Shown here piece after piece: positions 34,501 through 46,124 of a stretch of 64,000 nt of DNA. Source of the stretch: Chrysoperla carnea. Its lineage: Eukaryota > Arthropoda > Insecta > Neuroptera > Chrysopidae. A program made the translations under genes and the position numbers. The stretch is taken from the NCBI RefSeq assembly GCF_905475395.1, contig NC_058338.1, positions 4,217,001 through 4,281,000 on the forward strand. The letters run 5' to 3'. The stretch's first letter is position 1. Every line of letters starts with the position of its first letter. The notes beneath the pieces are model-generated. The model made no database searches. It saw nothing but the letters and a program-made list of their open reading frames with translations, and was not told the origin of the DNA.

Positions 34501-37500
34501 CACCCACCTGTATTACTCATTTACGAACTGAGGCAATAAAAATCGAGGTAACCGCGAAAAACTGATATTTTCTTACCTTTGATCTTGAATAACTTATCGG
34601 CTCAGACACCAAATTTTCTGAGACTTTAGAGACAACGACAAAATGAAGCTATTTACGAAAATTCTACTTAGTGTCTCTCATTCCGTTCCTAACTAGACTG
34701 GGATATGAAAATTTGCACAATTATCAAGGCTCGATGACAATACAACAATTTTATCCTAGTTTATCCTAGTTTAATCTAATTTAGTTTAGTATTACTTCAA
34801 TAACTAAAACGGCCCGGTGGTGTAGTGTCTTTGTATCCATTCCGCGTGAGGAAGGTCTTCAGGTCAAAACCCAGCCATGTTAAAAGATTAATTTTTAAAT
34901 TCTACTTTCTTACCCAAAGAGTAAACAATTTTGAACTCAGTGAAACTTTTTTTAATTTTTATTGAATTAAATTTTTCCAAAATGATTGAATTTAAAATCG
35001 ATAAATAATAGATTGTTCTCTTTTGTTTCAGTTCCTTAAGAGTTATACCAAAAGCATTTTTACGTACGTTATTTGTTCTTTTAAATAATGCATATTGTAT
35101 ACCCACATATGTAATATGGATGATTTTATTATTCCCGTTACGAAAACTCAATCCAGATGCATATTGGAGGATAGAAGGATATTTTTTTCATTGGTTGTTA
35201 GCGATGGTTTCGATGTGGTCATGGAGTGCTGGATACGACAGTAAGTAACTAAAATGTCATCGATTTCAAGATGATCCTAAGAAAATGTGATTTTTTGGGA
35301 GCTTCCTTAAATAAATAATATTTAATTAATAATCGATAAAGTTTTAATGAACTACATTTCTTCAAAATAAACATTTGATATTATCGTTAACTATCATATT
35401 ATATTTATTGAATAAATATGTGATAAAAGTTCTATATTACGAGGTCTAGGACCAAATGTAGTTTTTGATAGTCGAATAAATTTTTCTTCCACGAAATTTT
35501 CATAATCGAGGACTTTTCTTTTAGACGACAAAAAAAGTCTCCTGCGAATATAATTGAATAAAAGAAGCGATATTCCTTTTTTTGGAGACCGAACCAAGCA
35601 AGGTGTCCCACATCAAACTTTAAAGTGTCGGATAATTTTGTTCGTTCGAATAATGCCTCAATGAAGGCTCCCTGAAAAAAAAGGCCCCAGCTATGAAAAT
35701 TTGTATAGAGGAAAAAAGTTGCTCGACATGATTTTGAGAACTGTCTCTCAAATTTTCTGCTGTTCTAAAATGACCATCAAATACTACATCTGACTCTTGA
35801 TCTATATAATATTAACGTATCGCTTATAAAATACAGTGCAACCTTGATAAAATAAGGCTTGGTTTATAAACTTATTGATTATATGACAATTATTTCAATC
35901 ATATTTTAAATCGTTGTCGGAACCTTTATAATCCAGTAACTTTATTCATCAGAGCTTGCTTCGAATCCGGTAGTTCTGATTTTAAGAAGAAAATTTTCCA
36001 GGAAGTGGAATTTACTTTTAAATTTGAATCGTTGATGACGAATTTACTTGTAGATAAAAAATTGGTTGTGAAATCTGAATAAAAAATTCACTACTTTGGT
36101 TTGTGGATATTTCTGGATTTGATTTTTTTATTTTAAAAATAATCTTATCAGACTTATTAAAACATTACCTTATCGTTCTTTTAAGTAAATAGAAATTTTT
36201 GATTAAAAATTTAATTAAGTTAGTTTATATTTTAATACACGAGGCTTTGAGCGAGCTTTATTTTATGAAAAAAGGTTGCTGACGAATAATTAAACTAAAA
36301 TGATTAAAGAAAAAATAAAAATAAAAACATTCAATTTTATAAAATATGAAAATTTAAAAGGCTTCCTTGGAATGTTATAATTATGGTTAGGCACAAATTT
36401 TTGTTCTATCTCTATCGGTTTACAAGATGGGTCCTACAGACCCAAGACCCAATTGACCTATGTTGCTCATTTACGAACTCGACCTCACTGTTTAGGTCTT
36501 AAGCACACTATAAAAATTTCAGCTTGATATCTCTTTTCGTTTTTGAGTAATCGTGATGACAGACGACAAACGACAGACGACAGACAGACAGACATACGGA
36601 AATGAACTAATTAGGTGATTCTATGAACACCTAAACCAAATTTTTTTTCGTAGCATCAATATTTTAAAGCATAACAAACTTATGACTAAAATTAATATAC
36701 CTTACTTATACCTTAAAATGTTTTTCAAAGTTGAATAACATTTGTTTGAAACTTTTCTCGTAGAAGTGAAGTGATACTTAAGGTGTTTAAACAATTAAGT
36801 TGTTGTTGTCTTGTTGAAAATATATTGATTAGAATTGTATTTGTTGTTACAGTTGTAGAAATGGGTGATGATATACGAAAATGTTTAGATGAACGTACTT
36901 TAGTTATTGTAAATCATCAATCAACTGCCGATGTGCCCATGTTAATGGCATGTTTTAATGCCAAACCTAATGTATTGCCTAATATTATGTGGATTATGGA
37001 TAGAGTATTTAAATTTACTAATTTTGGTATTGTTAGTGTCATGCATAAAGATTTTTTTATTGTTGCGGTAAGTAATTCATCATTTCGAGTTATTTCCCAA
37101 ATTTCCCTCCATTCTGAGCGATGAGCAAGCTGAAAATTCGGATTCAGCGGGTCAAAATACGTCGAAATACACTCCTTGTTCTCCAACGTCCTTTAAGCAC
37201 CCTAATCGGGATACAAAATCTGAGAATCATTTAAAAATTCTCGTTTTAAATTATTTAAATAGAAGCAGGAATTGCTTTACAACTAATTCGATGTAGCTGA
37301 GCCTACAAAAATTGTATAATTTTAACGCCTTTTTTAAATTTTTTAGGGTAAAAATACTCGTGAAAAGTCGTTACTAGATTTAACAAATCATTTATATGAA
37401 GTATTTATACCATTACAAAGAAAATGGATGGTATTATTTCCAGAAGGGGGTTTTTTAAGAAAACGTCGAGCCACATCACAACGTTATGCTGTTAAAAATA

Positions 37501-38320
37501 ATTTACCTGTATTATATCATGTTACATTACCTAGGATAGGTGCTATGAAGAATATCTTGAGTGTTATGTCCCCAAATGGTTTTGAATCTGGGAATAATAA
37601 TGTACAACAAGATGATCCAAGACGTAAGTTTTTTTTACTCATTCTTTCATTTGCCTTGCCATCAGGTGAAAAAGTCTAAGAGAAAATCCATCGTTATAAA
37701 AAAATTACTTTAAAATGTAAATTTTTTTCAGAAATGAATTTAACACCACTTGATCGACTGACGTGGGTTGTGGATATAACTGTTGCATATCCAGAAGGTC
37801 AACCGTTGGATTTACCAACAATTGTTTTTGGAAATCGGCAGCCGTGTAAAACACTATTTTTTTATAGAACTTATCGAATTGAAGATGTAAGTAATTTTTT
37901 TTAGCTATTTAGAACTATTTCCAATAATTTTGGTATATTAGTCTAGCCGAAAAGTTCAAATTGGTCAAAAATTCAAATTGGGATTATTTGACTTTAACAA
38001 AAGTTTGAACGTTGGGCTTATGAAATCTTAAAATAAAGCTTATTATTTTGTTATTTGATTTGTAGTTACCAAAGGATGAGGACAGCCTATTTAAATGGTT
38101 ATGTGCCCGATTCGTAGAAAAAGAAGAAATGCTAGAGACATTTTATCGTACTGGATATTTCCCGTACAGCACATACTCAAAAACACCAATGCCACCACAA
38201 GAAGTATCACAAGATTGTTTACGCTTTGTTATGTTGCATTTATTTTTTATTGCATCAACGTATATACATTATCAAATGTTTTATGCAGCTTATGAGTATT
38301 ACACATATCTAACGCACTAA
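25510..38320 (+). CDS. LPGAT1: LPGAT1-like acyltransferase
   Basis: Exons: 25510-25544 (tentative), 35032-35240, 36853-37067, 37347-37623, 37732-37886 and 38066-38320. Phases agree and total 381 residues (human about 370). After a membrane helix ([15 protein letters not shown]) come YWRIEG, WSAGYD, the acyltransferase motif NHQSTAD (102-108, an NHx4D), [10 protein letters not shown], and [12 protein letters not shown] (motif from 183). Then follow [18 protein letters not shown] and a hydrophobic C-terminal stretch. The family acylates lysophosphatidylglycerol and related lysophospholipids in the ER membrane. The first exon is inferred: it gives [12 protein letters not shown], ends in GTAAGT, and its phase 2 joins correctly to exon 2. 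Intron 1 is then 9.5 kb and rich in repeats; all other introns are under 1.7 kb. Exons 2-6 are secure. Confidence 0.9.
26757..26905 (+). repeat. Half copy of the TTAA-flanked MITE
   Basis: After TTAA (26753-26756) the text GGTAGTACTATTGGTAATAG and onward matches one arm of the element at 55119-55438 as far as a ccttcagagaactgaaaatc block. The other arm is missing. Confidence 0.7.
26990..27330 (+). repeat. Diverged copy of the 515-bp dispersed family
   Basis: It has the family landmarks ggataaacagtgatgttt, ttctatctcttacagtttac, ggtcctacggatcc-like text, and a cagacagacggacagaca block. The 3' end is lost after about 27330. A poly-T tract of about 22 bases lies just before it (26937-26958). Confidence 0.6.
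27780..28370. repeat. GTCT microsatellite-associated dispersed repeat
   Basis: It opens attataaatgcgaaagtaac, then a GTCT tract, then ctactgaaccgatttaaatg, a widespread type of insect repeat. It later includes a reversed piece of the 1455-1720 family (gcttaatcccaaat near 28160) and a 3' block (ttcgcccatttaggggctac). It may be two elements side by side. Confidence 0.5.
28386..28692 (-). mobile_element. tRNA-derived SINE with 11-bp target duplication
   Basis: On the minus strand the element begins near 28692 with GCCTAAATGGCCGAGCGGTC (a box A like that of tRNA-Leu or tRNA-Ser), has GGTTCGAATCC as box B, a 220-bp body, and ends in an (ATT)n tail at 28386. The host sequence TAAATCAATAT occurs exactly on both sides (28375-28385 and 28693-28703). 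Pol III boxes, a simple-repeat tail and a perfect target duplication together show a SINE insertion. It lies in LPGAT1 intron 1. Confidence 0.88.
29040..29175 (+). repeat. 3' end of a dispersed repeat
   Basis: The block aaaatcggttcattcattca, a caggcgctacgatgccacag stretch and ttcgggggttaaa matches the block at 3440-3545 and ends in the same way. The upstream body cannot be delimited. Confidence 0.5.
29691..29927. mobile_element. 237-bp hAT-like MITE with perfect 8-bp duplication
   Basis: The element starts CAGGGTTGCCAGA and ends in the reverse complement of CAGGGTTGCAAGA. The octamer TATAAGAG flanks both sides exactly (29683-29690 and 29928-29935). A CAGGG terminus with an 8-bp duplication is the hAT signature. 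There is no coding capacity. It lies in LPGAT1 intron 1. Confidence 0.9.
29991..30575. mobile_element. Fold-back element with arms of about 170 bp
   Basis: The left arm (29991-30155) and right arm (30413-30575) are reverse complements at roughly 80-85 percent by eye. Landmarks are cgcacaaatta near each outer edge and gtcatgaaaatgacaggatt near the inner edge. About 255 bp of unique sequence lies between them. The open frame on the minus strand here is a shadow. Confidence 0.7.
30866..31256 (-). mobile_element. TA-flanked 387-bp MITE family, copy 2
   Basis: Reverse-oriented copy of 12554-12940, flanked by TA at 30864-30865 and 31257-31258. The right terminus is slightly rearranged relative to the other copies. 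Confidence 0.75.
32747..33240. repeat. Two diverged copies of a block of about 180 bp
   Basis: Text starting tttatctccaatttcg and containing ggtaattttgacccaaaaa and tgcatttgttga occurs at about 32751 and again at 33069, spaced about 318 bases. The two copies are imperfect. A 50-base head of the 515-bp family (gagttaattgttgaaatacc) precedes them at 32690-32740. Confidence 0.5.
34219..34515 (+). repeat. 5' portion of the 515-bp dispersed family
   Basis: It begins aagtgaaaacaaacaattta and continues through a cacatatatacatgtcacac block, an aaacagtgatgtttacaaaa block and ggtttacaagatg. It breaks off after a gtcctacggatcc block. Confidence 0.65.
34800..34870 (+). repeat. tRNA-like sequence, probably a SINE head
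   Basis: GGCCCGGTGGTGTAGTG looks like a box A, and a weak box B (GGTCAAAACCC) follows about 45 bases later. No full cloverleaf can be drawn. It lies in LPGAT1 intron 1, about 160 bases before exon 2. Confidence 0.35.
36391..36712 (+). repeat. 3' two-thirds of the 515-bp dispersed family
   Basis: It runs from ttctatctctatcggtttac through acaagatgggtcctacagac, atttcagcttgatatctctt and a GACAGAC microsatellite to the typical 3' end near aatataccttac. It lies in LPGAT1 intron 2, just before exon 3. Confidence 0.7.
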
Positions 38321-38353
38321 CGTTTAATTCATTTCGAATTCTAATTGTAATTA

Positions 38354-38934
38354 TAGGGAATATTCATGAAATTTATATTTGGTTCAAATATTTATCTTCC
38401 GTAACTTTAATGACTGGACATTTCAACTAAACCATTATTTTAGTAATTAATATCTTTTTAATTACTTAAAATTAATTAATAAAAGTACAAATTCAGTGAG
38501 GGCATTTAAAAATTTCTAAAACGGAAATTCAAATTTTTATACGAACGTAACATCATAGTACGGGCTTGTCAAATTTGTTGACATATTGTATGATATTAAT
38601 TACTTACATTTTATATGGTTTTTCATTAAATTATATTATTCTACGGCTTTTTATTAGAAAACTTAATAATAACGAGTGTAAATTCTGTGTTGTAAATTTA
38701 TTTTTTTAAAGTGTAAATTATACATTGAACTGTCACCAATTGACAGATCACGTACTTATACGTCATCAACAGAGAGAACCAAAAAACTGCGTTTAAATAT
38801 CTCAAAATTATAATGTATTTTAAATATTTTTTTACACACTTAAATACAACATTTTTAAGCAGTATTTATATTTTTTACTTTGTTATAACGGTGTAAACAA
38901 TGAATTAAAATATAAAAAAATACATGAATATTCC
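38354..38934 (+). mobile_element. 575-bp MITE, copy A, 34 bases after the LPGAT1 stop
   Basis: It starts TAGGGAATATTCATGAAATT and ends ACATGAATATTCC, the inverted repeat with its last bases changed. It matches 61245-61816 along its whole length with few differences. It begins 34 bases after the LPGAT1 stop codon. Confidence 0.8.
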
Positions 38935-41900
38935 TTTTTATCGTTTCTTTTTTTTTTTTTTTTTTATTCTTATTTTCTTCGTCTTATTGATTATCATTAA
39001 GAAAATATTTGATTTCATGAAGAGTGCGTATAATAAATTTATTTGTTTGTTTGTTTAAGAGACGCCTAATTTTTTATCTTCATTGTTGACATATTTATGA
39101 TAATTATAAAGAGATTTTTATTGGTTTTTTTGTCATCCATTTTGGAAACCCAACATATAGGGTTTTTTGTAGGTAGAGCCTAGCTAAGAGAGCTGTCCTG
39201 CATAAATGAAAGCCTTTAGCCACTCTATTCAATCGACTATATCTATTCGAGCCGGTAGTTTCAAAACGAGGAAAACTAGTCACAAAGGAGATGTATATAA
39301 AAAATATTGCCGTTTAATTTTAAATAATTGAAAGTAATAAATTAATTCTAAAGTTTATAATTCAGTATTTTTAGGCCTAAACTTTCTTTTTAGAAAAATT
39401 GAACGTCATATTTGAAAAATATTCTATATCATTTTGAAAAAGTAAATTTTAATACCTCCATTTTTGATCAAAGTTATTATTTCACTTACATATTTCGTCG
39501 ATTTCGATAATTCGAGATTAATACCGAAAATAAATATGCCCAAAATAAGTTTATATGAAAAATTTTGTAAAAATAATAAAAATCTCTTTGTAATTAGTTT
39601 TTGTGGGAATACATAAAATATTTATTTTGTGGATTTTTTTTTTGTAAATATTAGACAAAAAAAAAAGAAAGTATTAGAGAATAAAAAAATTTTGTATTTA
39701 AAGAAAAAAAAAGTATCAAAAAATGAATTTGTTTGAAAAAAGAACAAATATTGTAAGAAACTGTGCTAAAAAATATATTTTTTTGTTATTTAGTTTCTAA
39801 ATTTTTTTCGTATTCGATAAATATTTACTTCTATGATAGATTTAAAAAAATATACTTAACATGTTGATTATCTTAGATTTCTATATTTTTCCAGTCCATG
39901 GACAAAACGTTTGCTTGGTTTCTTTACAAAACGTTTGCAGCACTTCCAGAACCTTCAGAAAACGCTGCGTCCACTCATACCGGTTTTACTTCCTACGAAA
40001 CTCCCTATCCCGCGAAAGGACTATTCTATCTATAATTTTTTTTCTGCCCTGCTTTCGTGTCAAAACGTAGGAAGAGAGAAATATACTTGGGAGGGTTGGA
40101 AAATCATATAAGCTACGTTTTATTCTGGTAAAACATCTTAAAAATTAGTTATCAAAAAATTTTAGCAACATGTTGAGTATTTTTGGTCTTTTAAGTGCTA
40201 AACCTAAGTGTCTCAAAAAATTATTCGAGGTTGTAATTTTAGTTAATATATTTATTTAATGCTTGCCAAAATATGATTTAGTTTTGAAAATTAAAAAATC
40301 ACATTCACAGAAATCTTGCAATATGAGAAAAAAGTATCATCTCAGGTTATAGTTTAGGTTCTTAGAAAAGTTCTGGACTGAATATAACTCAAAATGAACC
40401 GTATGATCTGGGAGATCGTATATTTTTATAAAGTGTTACTAAATAAGTCTTGTTAGGATTTTTTTAAGTCTTTTAAAGTTGTGAAGCTCAAAGTAAAGCT
40501 AGAATCACAGTAGAAGAAACAAATATAAATTGGAAAATATCGGGTTATAATTCGCATTTAAATCAGTTTATCCGAATCCTAAGATTAATTAGTGTGGAAT
40601 TCCCATCGGAGTATTTATATTATTTTTTATACAAGCATAGTTTGGAATGCTACAAGCCATCTTTTTTTAAAGTTATTTCAACAAATAATTTGTGGGTCCT
40701 AGTTAGGTCCTTTTGAATCAAATATTCATATGGTTTTAAAAGGAAGTTATCGGGAGTGAAAAATTCGATATATACTGAGACCACGAGTTAACAAGAGGAC
40801 ATGAAAGTGATTTATTATTAATTTTTCGGGAAATAAAAAAAAAGTTTCACTCAGAAACATGCACACACACTTTTTGTATACATTGTCACAAGAATATGAA
40901 ATAGAAAAAATTGGATCACAGTTTACATGAAAAATAAAAAAACCAAATAATTTTTATAAAATAATAAAATATTAATGGAAAAATGCACACAAATTTTCGT
41001 ATTTAAACCGAATACGAAAAATCAATAAATGTTTTTAATTTGTTTATAAATAATAAAATTTAAAAAAACAAAAATAATAAGATAGAATTTTTTTAGTGTA
41101 GGTAAGTTTTATTATATGTATAGACATTTAGAAATTTGAAAACCATAGATTAACGTCAAAACGATTTATTCGTGAAGCCTTTAAGGTAAAGGCCTTTTCA
41201 TAGATTTGCTTTTGTTTCGGACAGTTGTCAAAAAACTATTCAACTAAAGAAAGTCGAATATATTTTACCTTTAACAAACAGCGCTTTTTGCCAAAGGTGG
41301 AAGATATGTAACATGTCTTTACTTGATTCTGTTCGAAACAAAAAATAATCATTTTTTAAAAGAAAGGCCCTAGTTGACAATCCTACTAAGGACCAAATGG
41401 AAAAGGAAAGGTAACTTTTTATACAGAAATGCTTTTTTGTTGTAAAGAAAGCGTCCAGTTCATGGGAACTGTCTACGAGAAATAATATTTTGTAGCAAGC
41501 TTAGTAGTTTGTAACCCACAACTTATGAAATTTATAAAAAGATTTTCACTTTTGTGCTGTGAAAGGATTGTGATTCGTGGACAGCTATTTGTCATCCAAA
41601 AAAATTTATGAAAATAATATTTCAAGAGTGCATAAGATATTTTTGTTTAAACTCGGCGGTAAGTTTAAAAATTATCATTTTTCATCGTTTCAGAAAATAT
41701 TCACTAATAGAGCAAATATAGTACAGCATACAGCTGAGTCTAACAAGTATGGTTTCAATTTTTATTTCTTGTGGCGCTGACATCTTAGCGTTAAAATCCA
41801 ATGTATTCTGTATAGAAAACCGTACTAAGCAACTAACTGCTGGCGTAACTAATAAAGTCAAAAATTTTTATCTATGGTTATCAAAGCAAACAAATCTAAG

Positions 41901-42277
41901 ATGTCTACTTTTAACATGTAATCCTAATTTCAATCCAGTATACTGGCCAGAACGGAAAGACTTCATAGTTTGTTAGATAAGACGAACAAAAATAGTAAAC
42001 AGTATACTGGATCAAATTAAGGAACGTACCTATAATTTTATTCTTAAAATAAAATAAATGAAAAAAGAATAAAAAAAATCCCTAAATTTAATAACTTATA
42101 ACAGGGTTTGTGTTGTAGATAATTAAAAAATGAATGATTAATAATAATTAATAATAATAACATTGTGATATATATTTTAGTAGATTGCGTTTAATATATA
42201 ATTACATTGATATCAAAATTTATTTAATTAATTACATACACATTTCTCTGTGTTTTTTTATCCATACAAATTTTGTT
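38935..42277. other. Gene-free, AT-rich stretch
   Basis: Only short frames without splice context are present. Near 41930-41950 the text ccagtatactggcc resembles the inner part of the 46125-46520 MITE. I see no gene, RNA or bounded element. Confidence 0.4.
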
Positions 42278-42372
42278 ACTGTATTTCGGAACGATTCACC
42301 AGTATGGGGACGGTTTATGACGTCATCAGCACTGGCCACTATACTGTTGAATATTACGGAACACACACATTA
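42278..42372 (+). repeat. Half copy of the 46125-46520 MITE
   Basis: The text tttcggaacgattcaccagt, atgacgtcatcagcactggc and gaatattacggaacacac matches the right arm of the complete element. Confidence 0.75.
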
Positions 42373-42469
42373 TCTCTGATTAAAATATTGGGTCTGTGAA
42401 GATTTAAAATTGTGTACTATTAAGGAAAAAGAAAAGTGTAAAATGTAGCTTTGTTTAAATTTTAATATA

Positions 42470-42807
42470 CAGTGTGTCCCCGGATAGAGGTAACTAACTT
42501 GTAAATATTCTTATTTTTCATTTTAAGAAAAATAGTCATTCTTTATAAGAAGTTTTGCTTATTATGAAAAGTATGTAGGAATATTTAAAACTTCTAAATA
42601 ATGTATAGGGTAGCCAAAAATTTGGTATCACTATTTTTTTTTTTTGGGTAAACTGCCCTTCGTTTTCAAAAGTTGACAAAATGTTACTAAAAATAGTTAC
42701 ATTCCTACATACTTTTCAGAATAAGCAAAACTTCTTATAAAGAATGACTTTTTTTCTTAAAATGCAAAATAAGAAAATTTACAAGTATAGTTACCTGGGA
42801 CACACTA
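42470..42807. mobile_element. 338-bp TA-flanked MITE with long inverted repeats
   Basis: The left end CAGTGTGTCCCCGGATAGAG and right end (reversed) TAGTGTGTCCCAGGTAACTA extend inward as inverted repeats for about 110 bp. Landmarks on both arms are gaggtaact or its equivalent and cttataagaagttttgctta. TA flanks both sides. A T tract lies near the centre. Confidence 0.8.
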
Positions 42808-43249
42808 TATATAAATGAGATTAATGAATAAATATTTTCAAATCGATTACGATTTTGGTACACAACTTTGAATTCACTCGCCAAAATAAAATGAAGAACA
42901 TTATTTAAAAAAACATTTCCTCTTGGATTCAGCAAATTTATGTGTTGAAAGGTTCTGACTTAGTTTAAGTAACCTTCAAGATTACAGCTAATTATAATAA
43001 ACGTTTGAATGCAATAATAATCAGCAATTTTTTCATATCGATATTCAAGAAACAAAATGGACAGAAGACTGAAGAAATATACAATTTTTTTTAATTAATA
43101 CTTACACCAAAAGTTTTGATACATTCTCATTTGAAGGAAGTCTATGTCCTTAAGAATAGAGAGTGTTCTTCCTTCTAGCAATATATCTCAATTTAACTCA
43201 AATTGAGACACTTATGTAACACTGTGGACACAGACTCTAATATACATGT

Positions 43250-43395
43250 TGCAACCAATTAGCTTAAGCTAGTAGTCAAAGCAAGTACGGACGCCTTATC
43301 GCACTCGGCTACTGAGCTGGTTATAATGTGGGTGGTCTCTGTTATAGACGTGCTCTGAGAAACGGTAGTTAAACCCCATTATTATTATTTAACTG
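43250..43395 (+). mobile_element. SINE-like element sharing a tail with the 28386 SINE
   Basis: The last 65 bases (ataatgtgggtggtctctgt, then gagaaacggtagttaaaccc) and the (ATT)n tail match the 3' end of the 28386-28692 SINE. The preceding part, cgccttatcgcactcggcta, does not match the tRNA-Leu-like head, so the 5' module differs. The left border is not defined. Confidence 0.55.
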
Positions 43396-45702
43396 AATAT
43401 CGTTGGTTGAACGGCGCCGTTTAGTAAAAGGGCTAGACTGTTAATTGAACGACTAATTAAGCTAATTGGCTGCGACAAACACAATAAACGCAATATTTAT
43501 AATTAAGTTCCTAAATATACAATTTTAATTATAAACAATTATATTTTTTGATTCAATTTATTAATTATTTTAAGCATTATCAATTTTTTGCTGAAATCAA
43601 ATATATTGCATTTAATTTATATAATTAAATTTAATTAATTATATTTTTGAAAATTTTACTCAGCACCAGTGGCCGATTTACGTGCGGGAGTTTTTTGAAT
43701 CCAACCAGACCCCTTCTTCCCATATGGACATACGGATCATTAATATGTCATTTAATATAATTTAACTTCAAAATAAATGGAAATAATAAAATATCCACCT
43801 CTGGCCGAAATCCAGGCACGAAAAGTGTTAAAACGAATTGTTAATATTAACTACCATAAAGTCATGAAATCGTTTCTAATAAATTCTAAGATGTTTTAAT
43901 GCTGAATCTAAAATAATTTAGTTGTAAATATTTGATAAGTGACCAAAATCTTAATCATTTTGTTTAATTTTTTTGTTTAAACTACACAAAAAGTTTTAAT
44001 AATAATAAATAACATTGTTACAAATTGTTTTAGCCAAATTAATTTATTATTCATCAATATTTGTATAGATCACATAAAAAGCCTTTTTTGAATGAATGTT
44101 AATCAATTGAATTCTCTAAAGTTATGTTATGTATGTGTACAGTGTGTATCAAAAGTAGAGTTTAAAACTATTGTCAATAGCATGTAGGTGCTTATTGGTT
44201 TTATATAACATTTCTATATGAACTAAATCTAAGCATATTACTTTTATTTGGAAATTACGTTAAGTAGAGATGAGTGACTTCGATGCATTTGATACGCAGT
44301 AAACATAGTTGGTATAATTAGGTGTTCGTTTCAAATGTAAAGGCTATGTCAAAAAGAAAGCAAACTCGCATACAGTGTCGGGTTAACCCATGTCGGGGCT
44401 CTTAGGCAATGTAGTTCTCCGGTATGCTGTATTTTTTCTCTCGTCACAGTCATATGAGAGTTGTTTCATAATCAAACACGTGTTATTGCGCAACTGGAAA
44501 CTATCAACTTTTTAAATCATATCTACCACCTAGACAGATTTTGGGTTGGCAACGCTGGTCAATTGCAAGTCGTAGAAGAGTTGCGTCAAGAGACGGGAAA
44601 CGGATAACGTAATGTCGGTACAGAATTTGCAAGTAAGTTGGTAAGACGCTAGACCAAGGACCAAGGATAGTTCCGGCTCATATAACATGGGCAAATCAGT
44701 GTGAAATAGTCGTAACTAATTGAATTTGTTAATTTTTGACATATTCTACATTTCTTCCGGCGAAGCTCAACCTATATACAACAAGTTTTTAGATTTAATA
44801 AAGGAGGATGCTGGCAATAATCTTTCACAATTCGTTAATCGAAATCACTCGTCTTTTCAAAGTTTATGATGTTTGCATCCAGGTGCAATAAGCAATTGTT
44901 GTTTTTGGTCCAAAAGAAAGCAAACCATTGAGCACTTTTTCAAATGTAGTCAAAGGAATCGTTTTCCAAATTTTCAAATTCTTTGAAACTTAAAGGAAAG
45001 AAGCTTGGTCGATCAAGCAGTGGAAATGTCTGAGCGATAGTGAGCATTCAAATGAACAAAGACAATAGTCACTATTCGTGGATGCATCCATCAAAACGAA
45101 TTTGTTTAGCGGATAAAAAGTATGTTGAAGTGTTTAATGCTCAATTTATAAGAAATACTGAAATATTAAGTATCGGATCTGATATTAATTAATTGTTAAG
45201 CTCTTTGACGTGCATTAAATCTGCTTAACAGACTCGTTAAATTTGATTGAACCTCGTGTACAGTTTGAAGAATATTTAGGAGTAAGTATTTTTGTTTCAA
45301 TATTAAAAAATAAATGAAAATATCAATAATTAATAAAGAAATAATAATAATATATTTTATAATAAATTATATGTAATAAATTTAAAAGATAAAATAAAAA
45401 AAAGGGTCATACGTCTTTCACATTTTGAATTTGGTATAAACTTCGTGAGAAGAGGAAGCATCAGATTTAAATTAGACAGGTTTACATACAATCTCAAATC
45501 GATTTTCTATACAAAAGTTCATACACATCTGTAACGTGTATTGCCTATAATCGAATGATATTAAAAAAAATCGAATAAATTACACCAATCTTTTATCAAA
45601 ATATGAATCGATTTGGGCACTTTGATGCTGTGAAATATCGCAAACTTGAAAGGTGAATAACTCGAAAACTTGCCATTATTTTTCGTTGAATCAAAAATAA
45701 TA
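43396..45702. other. Gene-free stretch
   Basis: It is AT-rich. Around 44880-45030 a GC-richer piece reads, in one frame, like KKANHTIEHFFKCSQRNRFP interrupted by changes; this faintly resembles the end of a LINE reverse transcriptase protein. I do not call it. Confidence 0.3.
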
Positions 45703-45917
45703 GACCGTGGGGCAAAAAAGGTGCTTTGTTAAATGATTAATACATACTTAAAACTTCAGAGGTGGCTTCCTTTTGACGAGCCTACCAAACTTCTCTCTTC
45801 GACTCTTTTCGAAAGTGCTGCGTTTTCAAATGAGCATGATGACGTCATATTTAAGCTAAAAAAAGTCGTAGAGAGAAGCTAACTAATTTAACAAAGCACC
45901 GTTTCTGTCTCACGGTC
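45703..45917. mobile_element. 215-bp TA-flanked MITE
   Basis: The left end GACCGTGGGGCAAAAAAGGT and right end (reversed) GACCGTGAGACAGAAACGGT both continue to GCTTTGTTAAAT, giving inverted repeats of about 34 bp. TA flanks each side. Confidence 0.75.
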
Positions 45918-45967
45918 TATAACTCTTAATCAGAATCACATGAAATGTTTCTACAGACAGGGCTGGA

Positions 45968-46030
45968 TTAACCATTAGGCAGAGTAGATAACTGCATAGG
46001 GGCCCCGCATCAGCTAGGGGCTTCGACAAA
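45968..46030 (+). repeat. Probable hAT-type terminal fragment
   Basis: CAGGGCTGGATTAACCATTA followed by gggccccgc-type text looks like the end of a common hAT-derived repeat. The opposite end is not found. Confidence 0.35.
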
Positions 46031-46124
46031 AGAAATTGAAAGTGTTCCATAGAGAGAAAATTTAATCGGAAAATTTGGATCCTCAATGATAATAAGTATC
46101 CAAAAAAGTTAATATTTTACCTCA

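Noticed and set aside
44330-45060. Possible LINE or gene remnant
   Set aside because: One short block looks protein-like, but frames break quickly and no LINE signature could be fixed.
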